Made by a program: the position numbers and the translations under genes. This document shows, in pieces, positions 7,777 through 17,448 of a stretch of 64,000 nt of DNA. The stretch comes from Sphingobium quisquiliarum P25 (lineage in GTDB: Bacteria > Pseudomonadota > Alphaproteobacteria > Sphingomonadales > Sphingomonadaceae). A model generated the notes under the pieces. It worked only from the letters and a program-made list of their open reading frames with translations, did no database searches and was not told where the DNA came from. The first letter of the stretch is position 1, and each line of letters opens with the position of its first letter. The DNA is taken from positions 1 to 64,000 of the forward strand of contig NZ_ATHO01000007.1 in NCBI RefSeq assembly GCF_000445065.1. Reading direction: 5' to 3'.

Positions 7777-8874
7777 TCAGCGATCCACCGGCACGAGGCG
7801 CTGCAATCTGCGGCCCTGCACTTCCGCCACATAGATGACGCGCCGGCTGTCGCTGTCGATCAGGTGAGGTCCCTTGAACTCACCCGGACCTGTCCCGGCC
7901 TGGCCGATCGTGCCGATCACCCGCAGCCGTTTGCGGTCGATGACCACCATCATGCCGTTGCCCCAGTCGGCGGTGAACAGATAGCGTTGATCGGGATCGC
8001 GCGAAAAGGTGATGCCGGACACGGTCAGCGGGTTCGCCAGCCCCCGGTTGACCACGACCTCGCCCAGGAACTTGCCTGTCGCCGTGAAGGCCTGAATGCG
8101 CTGATGCCCGCGATCGGAGACATAGACCGTGCCGTCCCGCGCCCGCTCGACGCCGTGCACCCCTTCGAAATCCTTCGCCTCGCCCGATACCGGCATTTGC
8201 TTTTGCGGGGCCGGGGAAGGCGCCTGCTCTGGCGGCGGCGCGCCGTAAGCGCCCCACTGGCGCAGAAACGCCTTGTCCCGTTGCGACAGCACCACCAGCC
8301 TCTGATTGCCATAGCCGTCCGCGACATAGACTTCCCGTGCACGATCATCGACGAAGATGTCGCCCGGCGCATGGAAATTCCGCCGGTCGAAATTCCCCCT
8401 CGTCGCGCCGCGCCGTCCGATCTGGCGAAGGAAACGCCCGTCCCGGCTGAACACCAGGATCATGTCGTCCCCATGCCCGGCGCTGCGGTCATTGCCGCCG
8501 ATCCACACTTCGCCGTTCGCCGCAACCGCCAGGCTGTGCTCGCTCCCAGGCCATTCATATCCTTCCGCCGGGCCGCCAAAGCCGCGCAGATACCGTCCCT
8601 GTTCGTCGAATTCGGCGATCGGCGGCGCGACCTGGGCGGGATCGCGATCCTTTACCGTGCGGGGCCGGTGCAGCACCCACACATGATCCCGCCCGTCGAC
8701 CGCGACGGCCACAACCTCGCCCATGGTGAGACCGGCGGGAAGCTTCAGCCAATCGGTTTCATAGCGGAACTGCGGCATGGGCAAGGTCACGGGACCGGCG
8801 GAGGACGCCGCGACCGTCAAAGGCGCGGTCATTGCAAGCAACAGGATGGAAGGCAGCGAAAATCTGAACATCAC
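7777..8874 (-). CDS. Secreted NHL-repeat beta-propeller protein
   Basis: 365 residues with an N-terminal signal peptide (LPSILLLAMTAPLTVAASS) and repeated NHL-type blades. Examples are AVAVDGRDHVWVL, GDIFVDDRAREVYVADGYGNQRL, VYVSDRGHQRIQAF and YLFTADWGNGMMVVI. The fold is a six-bladed propeller resembling peptidyl-alpha-hydroxyglycine lyase-like and other extracytoplasmic NHL proteins. No catalytic assignment is possible. It is downstream of and co-oriented with a glycosidase-like gene (43-bp gap), so a shared envelope or polysaccharide-related role is plausible. It converges with fdhD. Confidence 0.8.
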   Translation of the reverse strand: MMFRFSLPSILLLAMTAPLTVAASSAGPVTLPMPQFRYETDWLKLPAGLTMGEVVAVAVDGRDHVWVLHRPRTVKDRDPAQVAPPIAEFDEQGRYLRGFGGPAEGYEWPGSEHSLAVAANGEVWIGGNDRSAGHGDDMILVFSRDGRFLRQIGRRGATRGNFDRRNFHAPGDIFVDDRAREVYVADGYGNQRLVVLSQRDKAFLRQWGAYGAPPPEQAPSPAPQKQMPVSGEAKDFEGVHGVERARDGTVYVSDRGHQRIQAFTATGKFLGEVVVNRGLANPLTVSGITFSRDPDQRYLFTADWGNGMMVVIDRKRLRVIGTIGQAGTGPGEFKGPHLIDSDSRRVIYVAEVQGRRLQRLVPVDR

Positions 8875-8917
8875 AATCTCACTTCTGCCAAGGGTTCCAA
8901 CAGAGCATCCGGGGCGG

Positions 8918-11116
8918 TTATTTCAATGTTCCGGCGGTCCAGGATCGCGCAATGTCCATGTCCTTCGCCGCGTCGGCGGTTAGCGCCGTCACATCGACCC
9001 AGCCGATCCGGCTGAAGAAGTTCGGAAGATATTGCGCGCTGTGCACCGCGGCATAATCCTTCCATGCGCTCAAAGCATTTTCCAGATGCTGGACGGCATC
9101 GGCCTTCTGCGCCACGTCACCAGAAGCATCGAACAGGGCGAGCGCACAGGCCCCACGGATCTTGGCGGCATAATAATGGCCCAGATGGCCCATCGCCGAA
9201 ATATCCCCGATCGTCTGCTGCAATTCCCGGCCCGCGTCCTGGCCCAGGCCTTGGCGCAATAAAGCGGCCAGCCGCAGCGCTTCTGCCGCCGCGCCGCCGA
9301 TCCCGTCCGCTGCATCGAGCGGGGAAGCCTTGCCGATCGGCTTGCCTTCAGCCATTCGCGCGCGCCATTCCCGGATGTTCAGCATATCGACATCGGGCGC
9401 GGTGTTGCCGATCATGAAGTCGGCCACCGTATAGAATTCGGTGCGCATCTTGCCGGGATTATATCCGCGCATCCCGAACAGGCTGTTGTGAACGCAGGCT
9501 TCCGGGAACCACATCATATCGATGTCACGCCAGAAAAAGCAGGTCGTGCGCGGGATGACCTGGGACGCCGCGCGCAACGCCGCGAACAATGTCGCGGCAT
9601 TGGCCTGCGGGAACCGATCGGCCAGCATGGCTTCGAACCGTGCATCGCTCAGCCGCGGGTCATAGGCGAGCCGCCCCCAGAGGGTGAAGGCATACCAGTG
9701 CTTTTGCAGCACAAGCGGACGGTGGCTGCCGATCGGCCTTCCAGCCGTGGCCCGGTCCAGAAAGTCGCGGCCCAGACAAAAACCGTCAGGACCCATGTAA
9801 AATCCCGCCAGCACGGCCGCTTCGGGCATATTCGCGATATATTCGCGCGCGAAATCAGGGTCGCCCCACCGGAAAGAGAAGATGTCATCGTTGCGGACCG
9901 TGATCCAGGATCGCTTGCCGTCCAGCGACTTGCGCGCCTCCCGCTCGAAGAAGCGCGGGCGGGGCGTCGAATACATATGGGCGATAGAATATTTGTGGCT
10001 GAAGGTGAAGGACTGCGGAAAGCCCGGATAGCCCGCCCATACCTGGTTGATAGTGTCGCCCTTCGTTTCGTGGAAACGATGGATCAGAGGAACCGTCCTG
10101 CCCGGCAAGGATTTCAGCGCATCCCTGACACCCTGGCCATAGGTGGCCCAGAGCCAGCGTTCATTCTGCTCCGCGTCCGACTGGCCGGGATAACCCATAT
10201 TCTCGCCAGCCGTGATGCCGATGCCGGCAAGCAGCGGATAGGTCTTGATCAATTCCCTAACGCTCGCCCGCATATAGGCGATCGTCGTCGGATTGGTCAG
10301 CTTGTCGGTGATGCCATATTTGCCGTCCGTCCCGTGGACGAACACATTCCAGGTGAAGATGTAGATTTCTATCCCGCGGCGCGCGGCCATATCCATGACA
10401 TCGCGCCAGAAGGCGATCTTCTGCTCGATCGGCATCGTCTTCACGACTTCATAATTGGCGAGGTAACGCGCGGGCGCCGCATTGCCGCGCGGATCGAAGA
10501 TATCGGGACCCAGCGGCTCCCGGCTGCGCCAGACATCGTTCAGCGCCACATCTGGAAATTCCGGCACCTTCACCATGGAGGGGAAGGGATGGAGATTCCA
10601 CAGCGTCAGGACATTGAACCTCTGCCGCGCCATCTCGTCGAAATAGGCCAGCCAGAAATCGCGCTCCCATATTTCGGGGATGTTGGCGCGATTGCTGTCG
10701 CCGCCGTCGCCATAGCTGGGCGTGCGCAGGTCGAGCGGAATGTTGAACTTGATCCCGCGCTTGGCGACATAGGGCTTGCGGACGCTGGCGTCGCGCAACA
10801 ATTCGCGCAACGCCTCCGGCCCGGTCCGAAGCGCTTCGGCGATATCCAGCCCGCCATACATCGCCCCGGCCGCGTCACCGGCAACGACGCGGATCTGCTC
10901 AGGCGATCCGCTCAGCCTGTAAGCCTGACCGCCCAGCGCCGGATCGATCCTATAGCTGATTGCGGGAGGATTGGGGGACGCACGGGTGATTTCGCGCTTC
11001 GCGAACGCGACCGGCGAGTCCGCTGGAGGCGCTTTCCCGGCGGCAAGACCCGGAACCAGAGGAGCAACCGCCCCCGCGAGCAGCAACTGGCGGCGGTCTA
11101 CGCGAAAAGCGTGCAT
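8918..11116 (-). CDS. Exported glycoside hydrolase-like protein (alpha-glucuronidase/hexosaminidase-like architecture)
   Basis: 732 residues. The N-terminus has a Tat-like leader (VDRRQLLLAGAVAPLVPGLAA). An alpha/beta domain of the type preceding GH20/GH67 barrels follows (about 45-115, with AGAMYGGLDIAEALR), then a TIM-barrel-like region (WERDFWLAYFDEMARQRFNVL, IYIFTWNVFVHG, GIGITAGENM) and a long helical C-terminus. Resemblance is to proteins of the alpha-glucuronidase superfamily; the substrate and catalytic acids are not assigned. The start at 11116 is chosen for the purine-rich Shine-Dalgarno AAGAAGGGGAAGAGG just before it. An upstream in-frame ATG at 11158 would spoil the leader. Confidence 0.65.
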   Translation of the reverse strand: MHAFRVDRRQLLLAGAVAPLVPGLAAGKAPPADSPVAFAKREITRASPNPPAISYRIDPALGGQAYRLSGSPEQIRVVAGDAAGAMYGGLDIAEALRTGPEALRELLRDASVRKPYVAKRGIKFNIPLDLRTPSYGDGGDSNRANIPEIWERDFWLAYFDEMARQRFNVLTLWNLHPFPSMVKVPEFPDVALNDVWRSREPLGPDIFDPRGNAAPARYLANYEVVKTMPIEQKIAFWRDVMDMAARRGIEIYIFTWNVFVHGTDGKYGITDKLTNPTTIAYMRASVRELIKTYPLLAGIGITAGENMGYPGQSDAEQNERWLWATYGQGVRDALKSLPGRTVPLIHRFHETKGDTINQVWAGYPGFPQSFTFSHKYSIAHMYSTPRPRFFEREARKSLDGKRSWITVRNDDIFSFRWGDPDFAREYIANMPEAAVLAGFYMGPDGFCLGRDFLDRATAGRPIGSHRPLVLQKHWYAFTLWGRLAYDPRLSDARFEAMLADRFPQANAATLFAALRAASQVIPRTTCFFWRDIDMMWFPEACVHNSLFGMRGYNPGKMRTEFYTVADFMIGNTAPDVDMLNIREWRARMAEGKPIGKASPLDAADGIGGAAAEALRLAALLRQGLGQDAGRELQQTIGDISAMGHLGHYYAAKIRGACALALFDASGDVAQKADAVQHLENALSAWKDYAAVHSAQYLPNFFSRIGWVDVTALTADAAKDMDIARSWTAGTLK

Positions 11117-11251
11117 CCTCTTCCCCTTCTTCTTAATATCGTGACAAAGCGTAGACAAATCTGCGCAATAATCAAATTCATGGTTGTGCAGGGCTGTTGT
11201 CTGGCCGGTCCGGTCCGGTTATCCAAGCCAGGTATAAGAAGGAGGGGACTG

Positions 11252-12310
11252 ATGGTTCGGAGCCGCCACAAGGGCAAAATGATCGCGGCCATGCTGCTTG
11301 CCGCACTTTGCACGTCCGCCAGTTCCGCTGCGGCGGATCAGGCCGCAAACGGCAAGGCCGGAGCCGGACTCAAGACGGGCAACCCTGAAGATCATCTTCC
11401 CGCGAATATCACGCGCCTCTCCTGGTTCGGGGAGCGCGCGTCCTGGTCGCCCGATGGCCGCAAGGTCGCCTTCATGTCCAAGAGTTTCGGGGACGCGTTC
11501 GAAATCGACGTGCGGACCGGCGAACTGCGCGTCCTCACCCCCTATCCGCATGCGGGCTATTTAAGGGCGCAATATCTGCCGAACGGCGACCTGTTCCTGA
11601 TCGGCGCGCGCAAGTTCGAGAATCCGATCAAGACGCGGTTCGAGGATCAGGAGATGTGGGTCCTCAGGAAGGACGGCAAGTCGAAGCCCATCCCGCTCGA
11701 CCACAAGATATTCGAAGGCGTCGCCATCTCGCGCCAGTCGATGAAGATCGCCTGGGCCAATTCGGCCCGCAACTATCCGGGCCAGATCGCGCCGAACGTT
11801 TCCATCGTCTATGTCGCCGACATCATCGAGGAAAATGGCGTGCCCAAACTCGCGAACAAGCGAGAGGTGCTGCGTTCCAACTCCGCGGACTGCGGCCTTG
11901 AGGTGCAGGATTTCCGCAATAACGACCAGGAACTGATCTACAGCTGCTATCGCCTGCCCTATGCGGATGTGATGGGCGTCGACCTGAAAAGCGGGAAAGT
12001 GACGACCTACCGGAAAATTCCGCAGGAATATAATGAAGCCGAAGGAATATTCCCTGACGGCCGCCATATCCTCGTGGAATCGAGCCGGGGCAAGGAAAAG
12101 CATTCCGACAAATATATCGATGTGTGGAAACTCAGGCTGGAGCCGGACGGGACCGACATGGTCCGGCTGACCCATTGGGGCGATTATGACGGTTACAAGG
12201 CGTCGAACCCCGTGGTCAGCCCGGATGGCAAGATGATCGTCTTCCAATCGGGGCGGCGCGATGACCTTCCCGGCGTGGGCCACGGATTGTTCCTGCTGCG
12301 GTTGCAATAG
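11252..12310 (+). CDS. Secreted TolB/PD40-type beta-propeller protein
   Basis: 352 residues with a signal peptide (MIAAMLLAALCTSASSAAA) and PD40-type blades, seen as RASWSPDGRKVAFMS, PNGDLFLIGARKF and PVVSPDGKMIVFQSG. Such propellers occur in TolB and in N-terminal domains of prolyl oligopeptidases; here no peptidase domain follows. The start is set by AGGAGGG at 11240-11246, six bases before the ATG. The reading frame is open far upstream, but that stretch is antisense to the glycosidase-like gene. Divergent from that gene across 135 bp, so the three genes 7777-12310 probably form one functional locus. Confidence 0.78.
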   Translation: MVRSRHKGKMIAAMLLAALCTSASSAAADQAANGKAGAGLKTGNPEDHLPANITRLSWFGERASWSPDGRKVAFMSKSFGDAFEIDVRTGELRVLTPYPHAGYLRAQYLPNGDLFLIGARKFENPIKTRFEDQEMWVLRKDGKSKPIPLDHKIFEGVAISRQSMKIAWANSARNYPGQIAPNVSIVYVADIIEENGVPKLANKREVLRSNSADCGLEVQDFRNNDQELIYSCYRLPYADVMGVDLKSGKVTTYRKIPQEYNEAEGIFPDGRHILVESSRGKEKHSDKYIDVWKLRLEPDGTDMVRLTHWGDYDGYKASNPVVSPDGKMIVFQSGRRDDLPGVGHGLFLLRLQ

Positions 12311-12375
12311 CAGGGATCGGGCTCATCGATCCGCTGGACCCGGTTTGACATAAGCGGCGTCCCGCGACATCATGG

Positions 12376-12547
12376 GGTGATGAAGGCTTGCCGCTGTCAT
12401 CACCGTTTTCGCCACCATGGGGGGCAGCTTCTCGCGGGCATATAGCCCCGGGTTCCGGTGCTTTTCGCCCTGAACTCGGGGCCGGACAGACTCGCGACAC
12501 GATGGCCTCCGCATGCCGGAGGCAGTTCATCCCGGAAAGCCAGACCC
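12376..12547 (+). promoter_or_regulatory. Structured repeat element, copy A: leader of rnk
   Basis: Three stems precede rnk: GGTGATG/CATCACC (12376-12404), a 10-bp stem CCCCGGGTTC/GAACTCGGGG (12446-12455 with 12472-12481, one G-U pair), and GCCTCCG/CGGAGGC (12505-12523). A conserved GCAGCTTCTCGCGGGCA block (12424-12440) sits before the main stem, and CCGGAAAGCCAG (12532-12543) ends 4 bp before the rnk ATG. The same parts recur in the same order and spacing at 14448-14615. A cis-acting RNA is the leading explanation. It is not a family I can name. Confidence 0.55.
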
Positions 12548-12961
12548 ATGACCAGCAAGAAGGCGAGCCGACGCCCGCCGATTCACATGATCGATTCAGA
12601 AGCCGATGCGATTACCGATCTGGCGATCGCCGCCGCCAAGCGCCTGCCGCAAGTTAGCGCCATGCTTCTGGAGGAGATAGGGCGCGCCACCATCCGCACC
12701 GCCGCCCAGATGCCGGACGATGTCGTGACCATGTATGCCACGGTGGATTTCATCGACGAGGGCGGCGAGAAGGAGCATAGCTATCAACTCGTCTATCCCG
12801 GCGACGCTGACATTTCGGCCGGGCGCATATCCATACTGACGCCGGTGGGCGCTGGCCTGATCGGGCTGAGGGAGGGGCAGTCCATTCTCTGGCCCGACCG
12901 GGACGGCCGCGAACGCGCGCTGAAAATCGTAAAGGTCGCGCGGGAGAGGGCGGCCAACTGA
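12548..12961 (+). CDS. rnk: Nucleoside diphosphate kinase regulator / GreA-like factor Rnk
   Basis: 137 residues. An N-terminal segment (RRPPIHMIDSEADAITDLA) is followed by a GreA/GreB C-terminal-like domain that includes SYQLVYPGDADISAGRISILTPVGAGLIGL. Rnk proteins bind RNA polymerase near the secondary channel and influence nucleoside diphosphate kinase levels. The start follows the conserved 3' motif of structured element A. A longer frame upstream would translate through that element and is rejected. Confidence 0.9.
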   Translation: MTSKKASRRPPIHMIDSEADAITDLAIAAAKRLPQVSAMLLEEIGRATIRTAAQMPDDVVTMYATVDFIDEGGEKEHSYQLVYPGDADISAGRISILTPVGAGLIGLREGQSILWPDRDGRERALKIVKVARERAAN

Positions 12962-13060
12962 CCGGCATGTCCCGGGATCAAGCAGGCGGTGGACAGCCCC
13001 GCTTGTTTGTCCCATTCTTCAAGGCTGCCCTGGCGGCATATTCTGATCCACGGAGTTCCC

Positions 13061-14356
13061 ATGTCCGAACAAAGGCCCAGACCCGAAACCCTTGCCGTTC
13101 ATGCCGGATGGCGGGCCGATCCGGCGACCGGATCGGTCGCGGTGCCGATCCATCAGACGACGTCCTACCAGTTCCGCGACGCGGAACATGCGGCGTCCCT
13201 CTTCGCGCTCCAGGAAATGGGCAACATCTATACCCGGATCATGAATCCGACGACGGATGTACTGGAAAAGCGCATCGCCGCGCTCGAAGGCGGAGCGGCG
13301 GCGCTGGCCGTCGCTTCAGGGCAGGCGGCTTCGGCCTATGCGGTGCAGAATCTGGCGCGGGCGGGGGACAATATCGTCAGTTCGACGGCGCTCTACGGCG
13401 GCACCTACAACCTCTTCGCCAACACGTTGAAGGATCAGGGGATCGAGGTGCGCTTCGTCGATCCTTCCGATCCTGAAAATTTCCGCCGTGCGACGGACGA
13501 CCGCACCCGCGCTTATTATGCGGAGACGCTGCCCAATCCGAAGCTGGAGGTGTTCCCGATCGCGGAGGTCGCCGCCATCGGCCGGGAAGCCGCCATTCCC
13601 CTGATCATGGACAATACGGCGGCCCCGCTGCTGTGCCGTCCGTTCGATCATGGCGCGGCGGTCGTCGTCTATTCCGCGACCAAATATCTGGGCGGGCATG
13701 GCACCTCCATCGGCGGATTGATCGTCGATGGCGGCAATTTCGACTGGGCGGCCGATCCTGTCCGGCAGCCGCTGCTCAACACGCCCGATCCCTCCTATCA
13801 CGGCGCGGTCTGGACGGAGGCGGCAAAGCCGCTTGGCCCGATTGCCTATATCTTGCGGGCGAGGGTGATCCTGCTGCGAGATCTGGGCGCGGCGATGTCG
13901 CCCTTCAACGCGTTCCAGCTGATCCAGGGGATTGAGACGGTGGCGCTGCGGATGGAACGGCACTGCGCCAATGCCGCCGGGGTGGCCAGCCATCTGGCGC
14001 AACACCCCGCGGTCACGAGGGTCATTCACCCGTCGCAGCAGGATGGCGAAGCCAGGACCCTGGCGGACCGATACCTGACCGGCGGGCATGGCGGGCTTGT
14101 CGGCTTCGAACTTGCAGGCGGGATAGAGGCCGGGCGGCGCTTCATCAATGCGTTGCAGCTATTCTACCATGTCGCCAATATCGGCGATGCGCGCAGTCTG
14201 GCGATCCATCCTTCCTCCACGACCCATTCGCAGTTGAACGAAGCGGAGCAGCGCGCGTCGGGCGTGTCGCCCGGCTATGTCCGCCTGTCCATCGGCATAG
14301 AGCATATCAGCGACATATTGGCCGATATCGACCAGGCGCTGGCGGCGGCGCACTGA
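13061..14356 (+). CDS. metY: O-acetylhomoserine (thiol)-lyase / aminocarboxypropyltransferase
   Basis: 431-residue PLP enzyme of the Cys/Met metabolism family. The probable PLP lysine is K208 in YSATKYLGGHG. The tyrosine of the neighbouring-subunit phosphate contact lies in GNIYTRIMNPT, and SSTTHSQL near the C-terminus is typical. It makes homocysteine from O-acetylhomoserine and sulfide. The start MSEQRPRPETLAVHAG fits family N-termini; a 24-codon upstream extension has no support. No SAM-type riboswitch was recognised in the 99-bp gap after rnk. Confidence 0.88.
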   Translation: MSEQRPRPETLAVHAGWRADPATGSVAVPIHQTTSYQFRDAEHAASLFALQEMGNIYTRIMNPTTDVLEKRIAALEGGAAALAVASGQAASAYAVQNLARAGDNIVSSTALYGGTYNLFANTLKDQGIEVRFVDPSDPENFRRATDDRTRAYYAETLPNPKLEVFPIAEVAAIGREAAIPLIMDNTAAPLLCRPFDHGAAVVVYSATKYLGGHGTSIGGLIVDGGNFDWAADPVRQPLLNTPDPSYHGAVWTEAAKPLGPIAYILRARVILLRDLGAAMSPFNAFQLIQGIETVALRMERHCANAAGVASHLAQHPAVTRVIHPSQQDGEARTLADRYLTGGHGGLVGFELAGGIEAGRRFINALQLFYHVANIGDARSLAIHPSSTTHSQLNEAEQRASGVSPGYVRLSIGIEHISDILADIDQALAAAH

Positions 14357-14447
14357 TCGGGCAGGGGGAATTTTCCGATCGCTGACAGGGGGGAGGCCCC
14401 CGGCCGCCGCGCGTTTGACTCCGGCGGGCGGGCTGTGCCATGGCGCT

Positions 14448-14615
14448 CATGATGCATTCACGCAGTGATCATGTGCGCTTCCGCTATCAAGGGGGACAGC
14501 TTCTCGCGGGCAACTAGCCCCGGGTTGCGGCGCTTCATGCCCCGGACCCGGGGTAGATCGAAAGTCTGCGGCGCGCCGTGCACGGGCGTGCTCCTTCCTT
14601 CCGAAAGCCAGCGCG
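14448..14615 (+). promoter_or_regulatory. Structured repeat element, copy B: upstream of a 25-codon ORF and gdhA
   Basis: Second copy of the element found before rnk. It has a 5' stem CATGAT/ATCATG (14448-14473), the conserved ACAGCTTCTCGCGGGCA block (14496-14512), the main stem CCCCGGGT/ACCCGGGG (14518-14525 with 14546-14553), a GC-rich third stem (about 14570-14591) and the 3' motif CCGAAAGCCAG (14601-14611). The main stem-loop is 36 nt in both copies. One position is G-C here and G-U in copy A, so pairing is kept despite sequence change. An ATG follows 4 bp after the 3' motif in both. This element fills most of the 396-bp gap between metY and gdhA; the part 14357-14447 holds only a short G/C hairpin (14388-14401). 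Confidence 0.55.
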
Positions 14616-16102
<1,487 letters not shown>

Positions 16103-16127
16103 CCCCAATCCCGGACGGCGTAACAGA

Positions 16128-16158
16128 CGCTGGCCATGCTCCCAAGGCATGGTCAGCG
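16128..16158. terminator. Bidirectional terminator-like hairpin between gdhA and nsrR
   Basis: A 12-bp stem (16128-16139 with 16147-16158, core GCTGGCCATGC/GCATGGTCAGC with one G-U pair) closes a 7-nt loop. It occupies the 57-bp gap between two converging genes, where a shared terminator is expected. There is no clear U-tract on either strand. Confidence 0.55.
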
Positions 16159-16159
16159 C

Positions 16160-16603
16160 CTAACCCGAAGCCACGGCAGCAGGCATGGGAAACAATGAGA
16201 AGCCATCCGGGGTCCGTTGCCTGGCCATGATGTCGGCCAGCGTATAGCCGTCCAGCACGCTCAAAAAGGCGGAGACCGCTTCCCTGAGCACGGCCGTCAT
16301 CCCGCAGGCGGGCGCGATGACGCAGCTGCCGCAATCGACCAGGTCGAACCCCTCCTCCGTATAGCGGACGAGCACGCCCACATTGATGTCCTCCGGCGCT
16401 TTCCCCAGCCGGATGCCGCCCCCGCGCCCCCGCACGCTTTCGATATAGCCCGCGCGGGCGAGGCCGTTCACCACCTTCATCAGGTGATTTTGGGATATGC
16501 CATAGGCTTGCGCCACCTCCGCGATGGAGGACAGGCGGCCGCTGTTCGCGCCGAGGTAGAGCAGCACGCGCATGGAATAATCCGTATACAGCGTCAGCTT
16601 CAT
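16160..16603 (-). CDS. nsrR: NO-sensing Rrf2 family repressor NsrR
   Basis: 147 residues. The winged HTH (about 20-65, SIAEVAQAYGISQNHLMKVVNGL) is followed by the Fe-S cluster cysteines C91, C94 and C100 in DCGSCVIAPACGM. This C-x2-C-x5-C pattern is that of NsrR. Nitrosylation of the cluster releases DNA. The divergent operon encodes a truncated haemoglobin, a DUF1971 (YeaR-like) protein and flavohaemoglobin, which are classical NsrR targets. Two palindromes lie in the shared promoter. Confidence 0.9.
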   Translation of the reverse strand: MKLTLYTDYSMRVLLYLGANSGRLSSIAEVAQAYGISQNHLMKVVNGLARAGYIESVRGRGGGIRLGKAPEDINVGVLVRYTEEGFDLVDCGSCVIAPACGMTAVLREAVSAFLSVLDGYTLADIMARQRTPDGFSLFPMPAAVASG

Positions 16604-16640
16604 TGGGCGGCTCCGGCGATCCTTGAAAATGGCATCCGAT

Positions 16641-16665
16641 AAATATGCAATTCTGTTGCATGTTT
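16641..16665. promoter_or_regulatory. Candidate NsrR operator 1
   Basis: Inverted repeat centred on ATGCAA-TTCTG-TTGCAT (16645-16661), flanked by AAA and TTT so that 9 of 10 positions in each arm are symmetric. AT-rich, with ATGCA/TGCAT half-sites like those of the NsrR consensus. It lies 37 bp upstream of the nsrR start and 50 bp before the haemoglobin gene. Confidence 0.6.
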
Positions 16666-16681
16666 CAAATCCGCCTTATAG

Positions 16682-16698
16682 ATGTATTTTCAATGCAT
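16682..16698. promoter_or_regulatory. Candidate NsrR operator 2
   Basis: ATGTATT-TTC-AATGCAT, an imperfect palindrome one base from symmetry. It resembles the AAGATGYATTT half-site used by NsrR in enterobacteria. Its centre is 37 bp from operator 1 and 16 bp ahead of the GTG start of the haemoglobin gene, a position suited to repression. Confidence 0.6.
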
Positions 16699-16714
16699 GA
16701 TTGGAGCTTGAGTC

Positions 16715-17140
16715 GTGAATGGCGTCTCGCACATCAGGGAATCGGATCTGGGGCCGCTCGTGGACGCCTTCTACGCCCGCGTCCGGGGCGACGCGGCGCT
16801 CGGTCCCATATTCAACGACGCCATTCATGACTGGCCGGACCATCTGAAGAAGCTGACCGCCTTCTGGTCGTCGGTGATGCTGGCGAGCGGGCGCTACAAG
16901 GGCCAGCCGGTCGCCGCGCACATGAAGCACAAGGCGCGGATCACGCCGGAACTGTTCGACCGCTGGCTGCTCCTGTGGAAGGAAACCACGGATGATCTGA
17001 TGACGCCCAAAGCCGCGGCAGCGCTTCAGGCCAAGGCGGCGCAGATCGCTGAAAGCCTTCAACTCGCCATGTTCTTCCGCCTGCCTTCGGGCGCGCCGCC
17101 TTTCCCTGTCCGCAAGGCGGAGGGCGCGCATCATGGCTGA
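16715..17140 (+). CDS. Group III truncated haemoglobin
   Basis: 141 residues of 2-on-2 globin type. Recognisable segments are LVDAFYARVRGDAALGPIF (A/B helices), WPDHLKKLTAFWSSVML, and HMKHKARITPELFDRWLLLW, whose His is the likely proximal haem ligand. The start is GTG, forced by an in-frame TGA at 16709-16711, with GGAG a few bases upstream. First gene of an NsrR-type operon; the last 8 bp overlap the next gene. Probable role: NO or peroxynitrite detoxification near the respiratory chain. Confidence 0.88.
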   Translation: MNGVSHIRESDLGPLVDAFYARVRGDAALGPIFNDAIHDWPDHLKKLTAFWSSVMLASGRYKGQPVAAHMKHKARITPELFDRWLLLWKETTDDLMTPKAAAALQAKAAQIAESLQLAMFFRLPSGAPPFPVRKAEGAHHG

Positions 17141-17408
17141 TGTCCTGCCCTACCGCTCGACGCCTGTGTTCGACGAAAGCTCGCTGCCCGCGGCGTTGCG
17201 CGCCCGGCACAGTACCAAGGCTGGCGTCTGGGGCGTGATCAAGGTTCTGGAGGGGCAGCTCCGGCTCAGCTACCTCGAACCGCCATCTGAATCGCTGCTG
17301 ACCCCGCAGCAGCCCGGCCTCGTGGAGCCCCAGCAACCCCATTTCGTGACCCCCATCGGGGCCATGAAGATGCAGGTCGATTTCTACGACCAGAATCCTT
17401 TCCCCTGA
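17133..17408 (+). CDS. DUF1971 (YeaR/TehB N-domain-like) cupin protein
   Basis: 91 residues. PYRSTPVFDESSLPAALR starts a small cupin-like fold, and HFVTPIGAMKMQVDFYDQNP closes it, as in E. coli YeaR and the tellurite-resistance TehB N-domain. YeaR is NO/NsrR-regulated in E. coli, which matches the operon here. The biochemical role is unknown. It overlaps the haemoglobin gene by 8 bp and precedes hmp by 40 bp. Confidence 0.82.
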   Translation: MADVLPYRSTPVFDESSLPAALRARHSTKAGVWGVIKVLEGQLRLSYLEPPSESLLTPQQPGLVEPQQPHFVTPIGAMKMQVDFYDQNPFP

Positions 17409-17448
17409 TTTCCAAGTTCCTGACGCATTTACAGTAGAGGAGATATCG

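Noticed and set aside
12962-13060. Possible SAM-responsive riboswitch before the O-acetylhomoserine gene
   Set aside because: No SAM-II, SAM-V or SAH core motif was found; only a 5-bp stem.
14388-14401. Short G/C hairpin after the metY-type gene as a terminator
   Set aside because: Only five base pairs and no U-tract.
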